NCBI GenBank assembly: GCA_922989275.2
Contig: OV277861.1
Span: forward strand, 22,474,479 to 22,538,478
Direction of reading: 5' to 3'
DNA length: 64,000 nucleotides
DNA from: Gari tellinella
Lineage: Eukaryota > Mollusca > Bivalvia > Cardiida > Psammobiidae
The stretch's first letter is position 1. Every line of letters begins with the position of its first letter. Made by a program: the position numbers and the translations under genes. Below the pieces are notes generated by a model. It was not told the DNA's origin. It worked only from the letters and a program-made list of their open reading frames with translations, and did no database searches. Shown piece after piece: positions 33,101 to 44,960 of this stretch.

Positions 33101-33309
33101 TGTTATTTATTTTGGAAGGTTTTAACGTGGCAAACTATTAGCTTATCGAACCTATTCAATATCGAGGACAAAACTCGATCGTTTTATCTTTACACTCAAT
33201 CGATACCTCGTATTTGCCCATAGCGCCAAACTGTCGTCTGCTTCGTCGAGATTGTCTGCTATCTTTTACAACAGATGTATGTGTTTGTGTTTAGTTACTA
33301 GTTTAATCC

Positions 33310-33495
33310 CGTTCACTTCCCTGGCGTCATAAATTTTAAACAAGGTCGTCAGCTTATTATAATTTTAGTTTATTTTGACTTAAACAATATTGAAATGAAT
33401 GTCAAACAGTTTTGATCCTGATCCAACGCGGCGTCTGATCAGGATCCAAACTGTTTGCAACCAACCATTGTACTCAGGGTAAGGCTGAAAGGGGT
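33310..33495. repeat. Family E MITE
   Basis: GTTCACTTCCCTGGCGTCAT to AGGGTAAGGCTGAAAGGGG; core CAAACAGTTTTGATCCTGAT at 33401-33460 with an unequal tip (CCAACGCGGCG). Confidence 0.65.
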
Positions 33496-33671
33496 TCAGC
33501 TATTGAAATAAAGAATATGACGTTCGATATCCTAAACATATGTTGAATTATTCGGTAATTGATGGGAATATCAGTTATTTTGTAAAGCGGGTATACATGT
33601 ATAATAGTATATGTAGTTTTCCTTGCAGACAGTCAAACCTGTGTAAAGCTGTCACACGAGAGAAAACAAAT

Positions 33672-34222
33672 ATAAATCTTCTATAAAATGTAGCAAATAA
33701 AATATAAATTTTCAATATAATGAAGAAAACAAATATAAATCTTCAATATAATGAAGAAAGCAAAAATAAATTTTCACTATAATGTAGAAAACAAAATATA
33801 AATCTTCAATATAATGAAGAAAACAAATATTAATATTCACAATAATGTAGAAAATATAAATCTTCAATATCATAAAGTAAACAAATATAAACATCCAGTA
33901 TAATGAAGGATACAGTAATAAATCTTCAATACCATGTAGAGAACTAATATAAATCTTCAATATAATGAAGAAAACAAATATTGATTTTAGTAAAATGTAA
34001 AAAACAAACATAAATCGTCAATATAATGAAGAAAACAAATATAAATATTCAATATAATGTTGAAAACAAACATAAACCTTTAATATAATGTAGAAAACAA
34101 CTATAAATTTCCAATGTAATGTAGAAAACGAATATAGATATTCAATATAATGTAGAAACCAAATATAAATCTTCAATATAATGTAGAAAACAAATATAAA
34201 TCTTCTTTATAATGTAGAAGTG
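33672..34222. repeat. AT-rich minisatellite, about 33-bp unit
   Basis: About 16 head-to-tail units close to AATGTAGAAAACAAATATAA followed by ATCTTCAATAT. Unit length drifts between 28 and 37 bp. Confidence 0.9.
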
Positions 34223-34289
34223 GTCGCTTCACGTAAGACAAAAGTAAAGCAGCCTTTGAAAGTTTTATTTTTCTTCGGAGAGTGGTCGC

Positions 34290-34505
34290 TAAACCACTTC
34301 ACTGCCGTGACGTCATCAATTCTAAACAATTGTCGTCTGCTATAATTTGTCAAAGTTAAAGTTTATGTATTTTACTAGAAACATTGAAATGAGTCTCAAA
34401 CAGTTTAAATCCTGATCAGACGCCGCGTAACGCGGCGTCTGATCAGGATTCAAACTGTTTGCATATAACCAGTACACTCGGGTTAAAGCAGTGAAGTGGG
34501 TAAAA
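34290..34505. repeat. Family E MITE
   Basis: CCACTTCACTGCCGTGACGT at the left and GCAGTGAAGTGGGT at the right. Perfect core CAAACAGTTTAAATCCTGAT and near-complement at 34397-34461. Confidence 0.75.
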
Positions 34506-35124
34506 CAAATTGGACTGTTCATATAAGACCACATTGACATTGTCTAAAAATAGATATGACATGTAGGAACATATTATGAGCAACGAGGAAGATTTAAAAT
34601 TAACCCTTTTAAATGCAGTACACAATTTTTATAGACATGTTGCAGACAATTTTGATCCAGATCAGACGCTGAGTAACTGTTTATTGTTTGAATAATAGAC
34701 CATTGAATAATTTACATATACTATACACGAAGACAAGATATAGGCACATTTAGGATGAAAAGAGATGACAAGTTAAGCAGACACTATATGTTTAGACTTT
34801 GATAGGTTAAGACCATTATGTAATTGATATAAGGGTATTGAATAATAAAAATCCCTGATCTAGAAAAGGTTACTAGTACATGGCTGTGTTTCGTCATGGG
34901 GGACTATCTAGGATACTTAAACTGTGTAGACCTGACCGTAATCTGATTATGTCATGCAAGGGGTGGAGAAACAGTATTTTCTCATCAACATGGGTATTTG
35001 TGATTCAAGAACTGATGCCCATCTTAAAAATATTGACCCACGTAACGCAGCGGCTGATTAGGTTACAAACTATTTAACAATCAGAATAAAATAATTTGTC
35101 AAAACTTTCAACTAATAATCAATA

Positions 35125-35352
35125 CGCATTAATGGTTTGCCTTTGAACCCTAGTCGTGCATATAGGCGCCATTTGCAAACAGTGTTTCTGAGAAGAGTAC
35201 ATGTGTAATATGCAAACACTGAAGACCCAGATCAGAGGGCTCCTATGAGCCCTCTGATCTGGGTATTCGCTGTTTGTCATATTGAAAAACAACCATAAAT
35301 AGTTTAAAATGGACTGGACTAAATTGGGAACTGGAATTGTCAATTTTAACGG
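35125..35352. repeat. Family C MITE
   Basis: Starts TTTGCCTTTGAACCCTAGTC; core CAAACACTGAAGACCCAGAT with the tip CAGAGGGCTCCTATGAGCCC and complement. Confidence 0.7.
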
Positions 35353-35359
35353 CATACAC

Positions 35360-36270
35360 TACCAATTCGTGAGACATCTAGTAGCTTTTAACGAAGTACG
35401 ATAAATGAAGCATCGTTACTCAACGAAATCGTGCATATCGGTTACCTCCCGTAGATACTTTATGCTTCAAACAATCTCCATTAATCGCGTAATATAGACG
35501 TTAAATGCATGAAATTGAACTTGATAAATGAAAGTACGTGAAACTTGGCAAATACTCTATCTAATAAGGCTAAGTTAATAACCCAGAATTTCAATCAAAA
35601 TGAGTAAAAGCGTGAACCCGAGATCACATAGAAAAAGCCGTCTGCTTATTTAGGCCGTTAGTATATGTATGAAAGTGTCTATAGTTTCAAAATAAGCATT
35701 ATAACTAATGCTTTTTTACCATTGTCTTATTATGCACACCTATAGCTTTTATTGTGAGAAGTCTCATCAATTTATTTCGGGCAGATTTCGATTGAGTGAG
35801 TGTTTTCATTGAATTGGAGCCGAAAACAATTAAAAAAATGCATATATATATCAGGCAACAAACTATACTCTTTGCATTAATGTTTAGTGAGCATCACTTT
35901 TTAACTGTTTTAATGTTTGTTTGTGCCAATTATTACTCTATATCATTTTAGAAAGGAAAAATAACGCATGCCGACTCTTTGCCGAGGATGGCTACATCAT
36001 ACATTTCAAATACCCATAGACAAAAAAATACCATTATAACCTATGTTTTTCTTTTTGCCATGGTACTTAAATATGTTTGAAGAACCTTAACTGAAAATTT
36101 CATAAAGATATTTCGGGAATTTTATTTAGTCGCGAATGTCTTTAAGTTTCAGGGAGGAAATAGTTATATTGGGAAGTAAAACATATTAACCTCTGTAAGA
36201 AGGACTCCTAATCTGAGTCTTCAACTTGAATATTTATCACAGTCGTCATTATATTCTTAAAACTGTGACT
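35360..36270. other. No gene or known repeat seen
   Basis: AT-rich unique-looking sequence with stops in all frames and no convincing exon. Confidence 0.5.
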
Positions 36271-36276
36271 TCTTAA

Positions 36277-36517
36277 ATCTTTCATAATCAAAATTTTCGG
36301 GAGATTGTTACCCCATCCACCGCTTTATTATCGTCTGCTTCAGTATTGTTGTCTGCAAGACACGTTTCAAAGTTAGATTTAAGGTTGTATGGCTTAATAG
36401 ATATCGATAAGAGTGTCAAACATTTTGGGTCCTGATCAGACGCCGCGTTACGCGGCGTCTGATCGGGACCCAAACTGTTTGCAAACGCGCTTTGAAGCGT
36501 CATTGAGAGTGAAAGGG
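36277..36517. repeat. Family A MITE (TTAA flanks)
   Basis: TTAA at 36273-36276 and 36518-36521; ends ATCTTTCATAATCAAA and GAGAGTGAAAGGG. Core CAAACATTTTGGGTCCTGAT with a perfect CGCCGCGTTACGCGGCG tip. Confidence 0.8.
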
Positions 36518-36624
36518 TTAAACCAAGAGCATTACTTGCTACATTTGTCATAATTCAAATACATGTACATTTGCTTAAACCATAATGTCAATTACAAACA
36601 TGTTAGAGCCAGATCATGATCCAA

Positions 36625-36910
36625 GGTTATGAAAAGTTTGAATTGAGTCGGAGATCGTTCTCAAGCGTTTGAATGGTCAGATTTTAGTTTTTGTTCAAAT
36701 CCGACAAATCAAATACATTGAGAACAATTTCAGATTGAAAATAAAAAGCTTAATAACCTTGGACCTAGGGTCCTAAGTTAGAAAGATTTTGATTTGAGTT
36801 TGAGATCGTTCTCAAGCGTTTGATGGTCAGATTTGAGTTTTTGCTCAAATCTGACCGATTGATTGCTTGAGAACAATTTCAGACTTAACTCAAAATCTTA
36901 ATAACCCTGG
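36625..36910. repeat. Two adjacent related fold-backs
   Basis: Two units of about 140 bp, each an imperfect hairpin with GAGATCGTTCTCAAGCGTTT on one arm and TTGAGAACAATTTCAGA on the other, bounded by AAGGTTATGAAAAG / CTTAATAACCTTGG. Termini differ from all other families here. Confidence 0.6.
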
Positions 36911-37497
36911 GGCCAGACGCCGAGGCTGAGATGGCTTGGCTTCTTCTACACTGTTAGGCAATGCTATCACACTAAATTTTGCCATGGCTTAACGCGTTAT
37001 TGTGACTGCCAATGACACAGGCATTTTCAGCCAGATTGGAACCAGATTAGATATCGATTATTTCGGTGCAGTATGGGATCCAAACTGGTTAATCTAGGTG
37101 ATACATTTTACCCTTATCATGCGGAATTATCTAATTCAAATATATTGTCTTCGAAAAAATCTGTCTGATATTTAAAATGAAGTAAAGTAGAAAATGTTGA
37201 TATTTATATCAATTTTAATTAATTATTATTATTTATCACATAATCTGCGGTCTGGGCGTTGCATAAAGCCATTCTATAAATATCGTAATCCACTAGTGCA
37301 ATATATCGTGATTTGGGTTCCGGCCCAACCTGTTCGTTAACAAATTCTTCATGTAGCGGGACACCAAATGACGTCATTTGCGATGGCGTTACCGTAAACA
37401 ACGTCAGGGTTTGGCGGGAAAAGAATGGCGAAAGGGATTACAACCTGCGACTTCAATTAACTAAAAAGGTTCTTAAAATGTTTATGTGATAAATTGA

Positions 37498-37638
37498 ATC
37501 TAACTTTCGTGCTCATTATTTATCATTTTTAATAAACTCGTTGACTAAAATATATATGACGCTCGCCAAGGTTCGCGTCATATTATTATAGTCAACGAGT
37601 TTATTAAAAATGATGAATAATGAGCACGAATGTAAGAT
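37498..37638. repeat. Long near-perfect hairpin
   Basis: Arms of about 60 nt (CGTGCTCATTATTTATCATT ... and complement) around ATGACGCTCGCCAAGGTTCG. No CAAACAG core. Confidence 0.8.
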
Positions 37639-37681
37639 CCTCTATTAGGCTGCTATTTCAAAGACGGATTCTAGGTAAGTC

Positions 37682-37930
37682 TGAATCTCCGTGGACTAGT
37701 GGTTATAGTCACTGTGACTTACAACCGCTATGCTCCTCACCGGTGTGGGTTCGAATCCCACTCGGGTTTTCTTATGTGGGAAAGAATTCCAGCTAGCTTG
37801 TGGAATGTCGGTGCCGATTTGTGCCTGAAACAACAGGGCTTCAGAGGGATTCACCCACCCGTAAGTAGCTGGACTTCGCGATAGCACTGAAATAATATTA
37901 AAGCGACGTAAAATCATAACAAATCCAAAT
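37682..37930 (+). repeat. tRNA-derived SINE, type 1, second copy
   Basis: A box TGGACTAGTGG (37692-37702), B box GGTTCGAATCC (37748-37758), and the same body and tail as 23274-23550, with internal deletions. Confidence 0.75.
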
Positions 37931-38009
37931 CCAAACCAAGGCTAGCATACTTTGCAATAGGTAAAAATGGCCACAAAAACAGGGGCTTCTATCAGTAGAG
38001 ATGATATTT

Positions 38010-38225
38010 AACCCTTTCACCACCATAAGCGACTTAAATCTTATAATGTTAAATTGTTGTCTGCATCAAATTTATCGTCTATGAAAACAATTATGAATGT
38101 TTATCCTTTTTAAACTTGAGGAAATGTTAGCATGACTGTGGCAAATAGCTTTGATCCAGATCAGACGCACATGGGTCCAAGTTGTTTGCAAATATTAGCC
38201 AAGCTGTGCGAGGCACGATAAGGAA
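38010..38225. repeat. Family D MITE, degenerate
   Basis: TTTAACCCTTTCACCACCAT to GAGGCACGATAAGGAATAA; core reduced to AGCTTTGATCCAGATCAGAC and GGGTCCAAGTTGTTTGC. Confidence 0.5.
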
Positions 38226-38229
38226 TAAG

Positions 38230-39855
38230 TCGGTACTGCAAACCGTCAGACGCCGCACTCATATAAATAATTCTTCAATAAAAACTTTCAACGACTTAAA
38301 AATGTAATAAGGTTGCAGGCGAAAGAAGAGGGGCGGGGTCATAGTATACTCAAAATACCATTATGGGAATCCGATTCTGAGGATTTACAATCATGAAATA
38401 TTGATTTACATCGTATATTTTATTGTTTAAAGCTTAGATTCTGTTCAATAGCCAAGTTGAGAGGCAACCGATCAGGATCAAAACTGTCATTTATGGTAAA
38501 AAGAAAATTTCAGAATTCGAACTTCTGTTGCTTGCACCATTTTTGCAAATGGTAGACATAAAGGGAGCACAGCCAATTTCCTTGTGAAAAAGGCAAATGC
38601 CAGAGGCGCATTCAAACAACACCAGCTGAAAGGTTAATGGGTCCCACAAAAGAGACGTATTTTCTTTACTAAACAGTAATGCTTGTATTAGATCGCATGT
38701 ATACTTTATATCCAAACTCATAATAATTTTGAAAATATTTACTTAATCATTGAAACGCTTAAATAAATATCAAACTTTTACAAACTGAATATTTTTAATG
38801 TTTGGTTATTAGTATTCGATCGTTTTATTCTTTATCCTTCTACTTTTTTCAAATTTATTGAATTTTAATGCGTTGCCATGTTCGTACTATATACGTTTTG
38901 CAATGAGTATAAGTTTTCTCATTTACCCGGATTAACAAAATCTGTGTCGAGAAATGATATTGTGGTTGTTATCAATAGGTAGAAAACTTATATATGCGTC
39001 GACCTATCTATCATTATCAGCTTCATTTCATGGTTTCTAATTATTAAGGATAAAATACAATGTCAATCCACAATGATTATGCAAATACTCTGGACTATCT
39101 ATATGTTATCTAGAATGCGAATCATATTATATTTACAATTGTTTACTTCAAAGATTGGACGAAATGTCGGAAGCTAGTGGATACTATTGCTTTCGAAGAT
39201 TTCGGGGTACGCCCGGGTGATTGTTGCAAAAACTATGGTTTTCGTTATTTTAAAGTAAGTAAGAAGGGGGAAGGGGTATGATAAGAGGGAGCGAAAGGAA
39301 AACAGTTTAAGCTGTTTCAAACACAGGCACTCGGGATTAAGTTAGTCATTCAAACCCCCTTATGTCTCTTCGAATATTTTTAATTGTCATATATACTTTT
39401 CCGATCACATTGTCAACACAAGCCGTATAGAATATATTAGCCCCCCTATTTGAGATACTAGAACACCTGTTCATCCCTTTACGCCATAGCCTGTTTGAGC
39501 CATTGTCTATTTTCAGGATAAAAGATAGATGCCAGCCTGCCTTAAGCCATCATAGGCAATTCTAAAAAACATGTTTCTGGTAAATTAGTCTTAACTCAGT
39601 CACGGTATGAATTGGATCTAAATTCTTCAGTGGAGGAATACACGAGATGCGTAAAAGGCTTATTTATGGATTTTCGGGTTCTAGTATGGTTCTCGTTTTG
39701 AGTTTCCTATTTCTCGAGTCTATCTTTCTGCAATCAATCTTACCTAACAAGCTCACGAACATCCCCTTTCTGAATTTGGTAGTACATACAACACATGCAA
39801 CTCAGATTAATCGGGGGGGGGGGGGGGGGTGTCAATACAGTCGGTATCTCGGTGT
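38230..39855. other. No gene seen; poly-G tract at 39811-39829
   Basis: Mostly AT-rich sequence without a convincing exon. A 76-codon open frame at 38491-38721 (minus) has no splice context that I trust. A run of about 19 G residues lies near 39811. Confidence 0.4.
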
Positions 39856-39859
39856 CTGA

Positions 39860-40043
39860 GGCTTTCTGGTGCATACCTTAATACATATACATTTTTTGTT
39901 TAATCGGAAACGGAATCCGAATCGGAAAAAAGGTAAACCGTTGGAAGAACAGGCTAAATTGGAGGGATGCGTCTCAAAAGTATTTTGGTATTTACGTTAG
40001 GCCAAGCAAAATGTATATGTATTAAGATATGCACCAGAAAGCC
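39860..40043. repeat. 184-bp element with 36-bp inverted ends
   Basis: Ends GGCTTTCTGGTGCATACCTT and GATATGCACCAGAAAGCC with similarity over about 36 bp. No clear target duplication. Confidence 0.65.
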
Positions 40044-40129
40044 TTTATTGTAAAATGCAGATGCAGAAATGATCAATCTCAAGAATACAATGTGTTACTC
40101 ACTGTCACTTAAAATATTAAGCTTACGTT

Positions 40130-40369
40130 TTATCTTTGGAAGTGTTTTATCATGAAGTTATTATACAGTTCATGATTTCCCCTCACTAGATCACAAAGCC
40201 GGCGTCGTCGTCTAGGCGGGACGTCCTCCTCGTCTGATGACAGAGCGGCTGCTGCAGCATCTCGACGATTGGCTTGTACAGGTCCTTGTCTGACAGCGGC
40301 TTGTGCATGTCCTTGTCTGACATCAGCTTGTGTTGAGCATGGTTCGCCAATCTTAGGGCATTCAGAGCA
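40130..40369 (-). CDS. Possible terminal exon, acidic/arginine-rich tail
   Basis: An 79-codon open stretch after an in-frame stop reads QADVRQGHAQAAVRQGPVQA, then an Ala run, SSDEEDVPPRRRRRLCDLVR, and ends YNNFMIKHFQR with a stop. The acidic patch, five arginines and a helix-like C-terminus look protein-like, and GC content here is well above the neighbourhood. A second frame over the same bases is also open (ending DDDAGFVI), so the choice of frame is a judgement. It could be the end of a gene or of a decayed transposon. I do not recognise the family. Confidence 0.3.
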   Translation of the reverse strand, partial: CSECPKIGEPCSTQADVRQGHAQAAVRQGPVQANRRDAAAAALSSDEEDVPPRRRRRLCDLVRGNHELYNNFMIKHFQR

Positions 40370-40849
40370 TTAAACTGTCTTTGGAGATACCCCGACCTAA
40401 TTGGCCAGATGTGGTAGATGTGTGTGCTGCTCTTGTATGCATGCGCAAGCGCATTGCACTCATTTTTTAGAAATAATTTAACTTTAAACCGCAAATTGGC
40501 TATTAAACAGTAAATAATTCTTTTTGCATATTTTATTGAACACCCCCACACACACCCCTTGTGGGCGAGTGCACCGTAACGCCCATAGTCAGTTACTTTA
40601 ACTTAGCACGTGCTAAGATTTCGTTCTTTTCTCTCATTCATATTGATTGTGTGTTAATGGGCCTTCCGCTTTTTCCATTTGCGATGATTAATTACTGATG
40701 TAACCAATTAAACCCTGTTCCAATGTCATCTGCATGAAAAGTGTCGTCTGTAAACAGTTTTAAAAAATTGGATATTTTATACACATTTTGAGCAGGCTTA
40801 CAATACTATATCGGCTAGGGATATCCCCTTGTCCAAAGCATATGAACGA

Positions 40850-41030
40850 GTACATATTGAGACGCATTTGCAAACAGTTTTGATCCTGATCAGACGCCGC
40901 GTAACTGTTTGACACTTGTTTTGAAATAACGTCAGTTATACTGCCTTATATCTAACTTTGAAACGATATTGCAGATGAAAATATTGAAGCAGACGACAAT
41001 ATGGCGGTGAAGGGGTAAAAACCTCATGAA
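40850..41030. repeat. Family A MITE with one core arm deleted
   Basis: CAAACAGTTTTGATCCTGAT reaches the tip (CGCCGCGTAA) and then jumps straight to CTGTTTGACAC. Right-hand flank of family A follows (TTGAAGCAGACGACAATATG). Confidence 0.65.
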
Positions 41031-41592
41031 GATCATGATAAGGAACTGCATACAACGATACATGCATTTCAGCGCCAATAAACGCTTTTGGGTCATCTGT
41101 CACATTCTGTGACACAATTCTCGTTTTTACCAGTTTTGCACATTTTTGCTTGACGGTCACTTTTACCAAATGACCGACTGTCCTAAATCGTAAAGTTACT
41201 AATAAAGTTACCATAGTCGAGTCCTTATCAGAATAGGAGAAACTTTTGCCAAATTGAAAATAGTTTAAACTAAGGTCAGGCGCAGAATAACTCGGCATCT
41301 GATCTGAGATTTAAAACGTTTGACATGTCTATCAATGTTTCTGCATTTATAAGATAACAATGTTATGTATGGAAACAAAACAACAGGTGTCAAATATGAA
41401 GTATTCGACAATATGTCAGGATAACGAGTCATCCCCATTATTCATCCATAAGTGTACATTGTACATGTCTGGTCAAACCTTATCTACGCTATCTTGGCGC
41501 ATTCTGAACTGAGATAGTTCTGACAGTGTCGTAAGGCATAGAGACACGTTCCATTCTGGGAGATAGGAATAAGAGAAGCGGATTGAAAAAAG

Positions 41593-44500
41593 ATGGAAGG
41601 CATGCACTGGTTGATTGTGGTTTTGGCAGTTATTTGCACTGTGACACAGGTATATGTATGACTAGGACTCTAGTGTGAGTAAACTGGACTTTTCAACAGT
41701 TGTTTCCTTTATGTTTCAATAAACCCAACGTCCAAAGTTGCGACTACTCAACTAAAATCGTTTCTTCGAGACGATTTTGGTGAGTCGTCACAGCACTGGG
41801 TTTGGATGAGAAATAAAGTACAGTGTTCCCTCACTACATCGACCCTCTCAGCAACGACCCCTCCTTACAACGACCCTTGCCGCATTTCCCTAAACAGGAC
41901 AATTATGTCGAACGCTTTTACTGCTGCAAGATAGTCTGCTTTAAAATGTCTTCTGCTGTTTTTCTCAAAGTTACATATAAGTGGACATTTTGATAGAATA
42001 AATATAATCACGTGTGACAAACAGCTTGAATCCAGATCAGACGCCGCGTTACGCGGCGTCTGATCTGGATTCAAGCTGTTTGCAAATAAGCCAAGTCTTA
42101 AAATGCCCTCCCCATAACGATTCCCTCCGAACAACATACACAATCTGTGTCTCCCATTGGGTGTCGTTGTAAAGAGGGAGTACTGTATGTTTAAAAACAC
42201 CATCTCGTCTGAAGCTCTGAGTATACTACTAATTACAGTAAAACCTCTCTATACGACCAGTATATTTTATGTGCAATGATGAAAAGTTAAAATAGATACA
42301 CATGTACATGTATGAAACGTTTGGACATTGCTATGTGTTTTCTTTGCTTAGATGTCTGTATATTTGGTATTTGTCCTGAAAGCATGTCGCCTTTCTTCCT
42401 CTCCGATATCTCAAACCAGTGTGGTAAGAGAGATAACTCTAACAACACTGTGTTAAATGAGACTATGACACATGTTGCAAATAATGCCAACTAGACAATG
42501 AAAAAGACGTTGTATCTTCAATCTACTTGTCTTAACGTTCTTCTTTCTTTTTTGTAATGATATTAACAATGTGAGGTCGTAGACGACGTCGTCGTTTCCC
42601 GCGTTACGTACACGGCGACGCTAAAATTGGTATTTACAACATATTTTATAAAATACGAACGAAACGATTCCATAGCCAGGGTTGATAAGCTCGGTGATTG
42701 TTTTCGAGGGTAGACAATTCGAATGTCACGCAAACTGCCATCTAATATTTATATATCAAAAGTATATCAAATCTGTCAGGAAAATGCTAGACTCATTCAT
42801 ACTGTGACGTAAACATTTCGCATTCTCGTTGAAAAGAATCTAAAATAAAACGCAATGCAAAAAAAGTTAGAGGTAAAATATATTTGGTGAAAAATTCTTA
42901 AATATTGTATAGCTTAGACAATGATCAGAATTAAAATGCGTTCTGGTTCCGAGTTGTTATCGCTGAATATCAGTAATTGCATTCATCCTTAAGGCTTCAA
43001 ATTGAATTGTCCGTTTCCCAGTAAAGTGTAGTCCATTTTTAAATGTTTATGTGGGTTTATTTACAGTTCATTGCAAAATGACAAACAGTAGCCCCATGAT
43101 CAGGCTCTACACTGTTTGCATAGGACAAGTGTACACATCACAGGTAACTCATTTGTAAAGGACGAGTATACTCGCAGCTAGGATCCAATGAGTTTATCGC
43201 GCAACGAGTTTATTTTAAGAATCCTTAAGTCATGTCCATGCTATATTAACCAAGTTTCTACTTCAGTGCTCCCTCCCTACAACGGCCCGCCAAATAATGA
43301 CTCCCTCCTTACAACGACCCTAACCGCTGTTTCCCCAAAACAAAACAATTAGATCTAAAGCTTTCACGGCTGCATTATCGTCTGATTCAAATTGTCGTCT
43401 GCTGGTTTTCTCAAATTTTTATATTGGACATTTTGATGGCAAAATACATAATGACGAGTGACAAACAGCTTGAATCCTGATCAGATGCCGCGTTACGCGG
43501 CGTCTGATCTGGATGTAAGCTGTTTGCAAATGTTAATCAATTTCCCTCCCTATAACGACTCCCTCCGAATAACGCACATATTGTTTGTGTCTAAGTGGTT
43601 GTCGTTGTAGAGAGGGAGCGCTGTACCACAGTTTTCACCAGTCTAACTCACCCGATGTATTTTCAGGTGTACAGCGCCGCTCATGCATCATGCACGAGTG
43701 ATTCAGACTGTCCGAATGGATGTTGCCACAATGACACGCTACACGGTCAACGTTGCTATGACTACCAGACCCTGGCCAAGGCATGTCACCTGCCCAACCA
43801 CCAGGTCAAGGTCCTTCTATACCCATGTGGATGCGCTAAAGGTACTTTCTATTGTATGATTCACAGCACAACCAAAACAATGTCTACATTAGTTAATCCT
43901 TTCCCCCCATAGAAGCGCCTTTTAGCAGATATGATTTATTCCTCCGCTGAAGAAAATAGTTCAAATCTAATCGGTCATGAATATAATATTATAGGGAATA
44001 TTTTCTATATTCAAGCTTATGGAAGCCTAAAGCAGACTGAACGTAAAGCAGAATGTGCCTTAAGGCGCATTCTGCTTTACTTTCAACCTGCTTTAAGTGG
44101 TCATCTATCTTCAATACTAGAAATAGGGTATCAGGTAAAGGGTTAAACTAACTGAAATGGAAAATAGGTTATTCTTTGCCATTAAACCAATTTGAACTAT
44201 AACAGTTACATGTGAATGTATTTATTATTGTATTTCAGTTGTAAACGTTTGTTATTTTGCAATTTATACTTAAAATCAATTTGAAATATTTAAAAACGGA
44301 CTAGACTTAACCACTTCACTGCCTTACCCCGAGCACAGCGGTTATTTGCAAACAGTTTGTATCCTGATCAGACGCCGCGTGACTGTTTGCCACTCATTTC
44401 AATGTTTCATAAATCAAAATACCTAATATTTACATTTGAGAAATAACTTTAAACTAATGTTTTGTCCACAGGTCTAGTATGTGACGAGATCCACTTCAAC

Positions 44501-44599
44501 TCCTCTCTGCCATCTGCCGTACATAACGCCGAGGTCCTGTTGCTAGGACATGGGTATGGAATATGTACTGATACCCCTGGAGCCGTGTTTGGAAAGTGA
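41593..44599 (+). CDS. Secreted ten-cysteine peptide, prokineticin/astakine-like (three exons)
   Basis: Exon 1 (41593-41649) encodes a signal peptide (MEGMHWLIVVLAVICTVTQ) and ends at CAG|GTATAT, phase 0. Exon 2 (43667-43841) follows TTTTCAG and ends at AAAG|GTACTT, phase 1. Exon 3 (44472-44599) follows GTCCACAG and ends in TGA. The joined protein is 119 residues with mature cysteines at 28, 34, 38, 39, 49, 59, 73, 75, 81 and 109. The pattern C-x5-C-x3-CC-x9-C-x9-C-x13-C-x-C-x5-C-x27-C matches the prokineticin/colipase/Dickkopf-type fold, with the diagnostic CC and CxC (PCGC). In arthropods such proteins (astakines) are blood-cell cytokines; a signalling role here is inferred. The usual N-terminal AVITGA of vertebrate prokineticins is absent. 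Two family H MITEs sit in intron 1 and a family B MITE in intron 2. Confidence 0.75.
41821..42185. repeat. Family H MITE (TA flanks) in intron 1 of the peptide gene
   Basis: Ends CAGTGTTCCCTCACTACATC and AAAGAGGGAGTACTG, TA on both sides. Perfect core CAAACAGCTTGAATCCAGAT with a CGCCGCGTTACGCGGCG tip at 42018-42083. Confidence 0.85.
42240..43010. other. Intron 1 sequence without other features
   Basis: A short family F end (CAGTAAAACCTCTCTATACG) at about 42237 is all I recognise; the rest has no exon or repeat core. Confidence 0.45.
43010..43196. repeat. Family C MITE, core reduced
   Basis: CAGTAAAGTGTAGTCCATTT to GCTAGGATCCAATGAGTTTA. The core is cut down to ACAAACAGTAGCCCCATGAT and CAGGCTCTACACTGTTTGC. 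Confidence 0.6.
43264..43623. repeat. Family H MITE in intron 1 of the peptide gene
   Basis: Ends CAGTGCTCCCTCCCTACAAC and AGAGAGGGAGCGCTG followed by TA. Core CAAACAGCTTGAATCCTGAT at 43462-43528. It ends only 43 bp before exon 2. Confidence 0.85.
43897..44142. repeat. Family B MITE (TTAA flanks) in intron 2 of the peptide gene
   Basis: TTAA at 43893-43896 and 44143-44146. Ends TCCTTTCCCCCCATAG and GGGTATCAGGTAAAGGG; palindrome GCAGAATGTGCCTTAAGGCG and complement at 44030-44095. Confidence 0.8.
44310..44462. repeat. Family E MITE with one core arm deleted
   Basis: CCACTTCACTGCCTTACCCC, then CAAACAGTTTGTATCCTGAT up to CGCCGCGTGA and directly CTGTTTGCC. It ends just before exon 3 of the peptide gene. 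Confidence 0.55.
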
Positions 44600-44713
44600 T
44601 ACCGCAGTCATAGAGCCATAGTGTTGGTTGAAAATGTCTGATTATATAACATTGATAGTACAACCTGTATTTTGAAGATGCATAAATATTTCTTAGAACA
44701 GGAAATTTGTTAA

Positions 44714-44960
44714 CTCATTCACTACTGTAACGTTGAATGGACCACTCTAGTTTCCAATAAAGTACCGTCCATTTACGACAATTTAGAGGTGTTTAAACAA
44801 TATAAAATATAAAATAAAAACAGTGTAGACCCTGATCAGAGGGCTCATTAAGGAGCGCTCTTACCATGGTGGTCTACGTTGTTGCATAGAAGAAGCATTT
44901 TCTTTACACTGCAACTGTTTATAAATGACGAGTATACTCGTCGTAAGGGTTGAATGTGTT
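44714..44960. repeat. Family C MITE
   Basis: TTAA at 44710-44713; starts CTCATTCACTAC, ends GTCGTAAGGGTTGAATG. Core CAGTGTAGACCCTGATCAGA with a CTCATTAAGGAG tip and a decayed right arm. Confidence 0.65.

Noticed and set aside
33712..34011. 99-codon minus-strand open frame rich in Phe/Tyr/Ile
   Set aside because: Product of the AT-rich minisatellite.
38491..38721. 76-codon minus-strand open frame with several cysteines
   Set aside because: No recognisable domain, no clear splice borders and no neighbouring exon.
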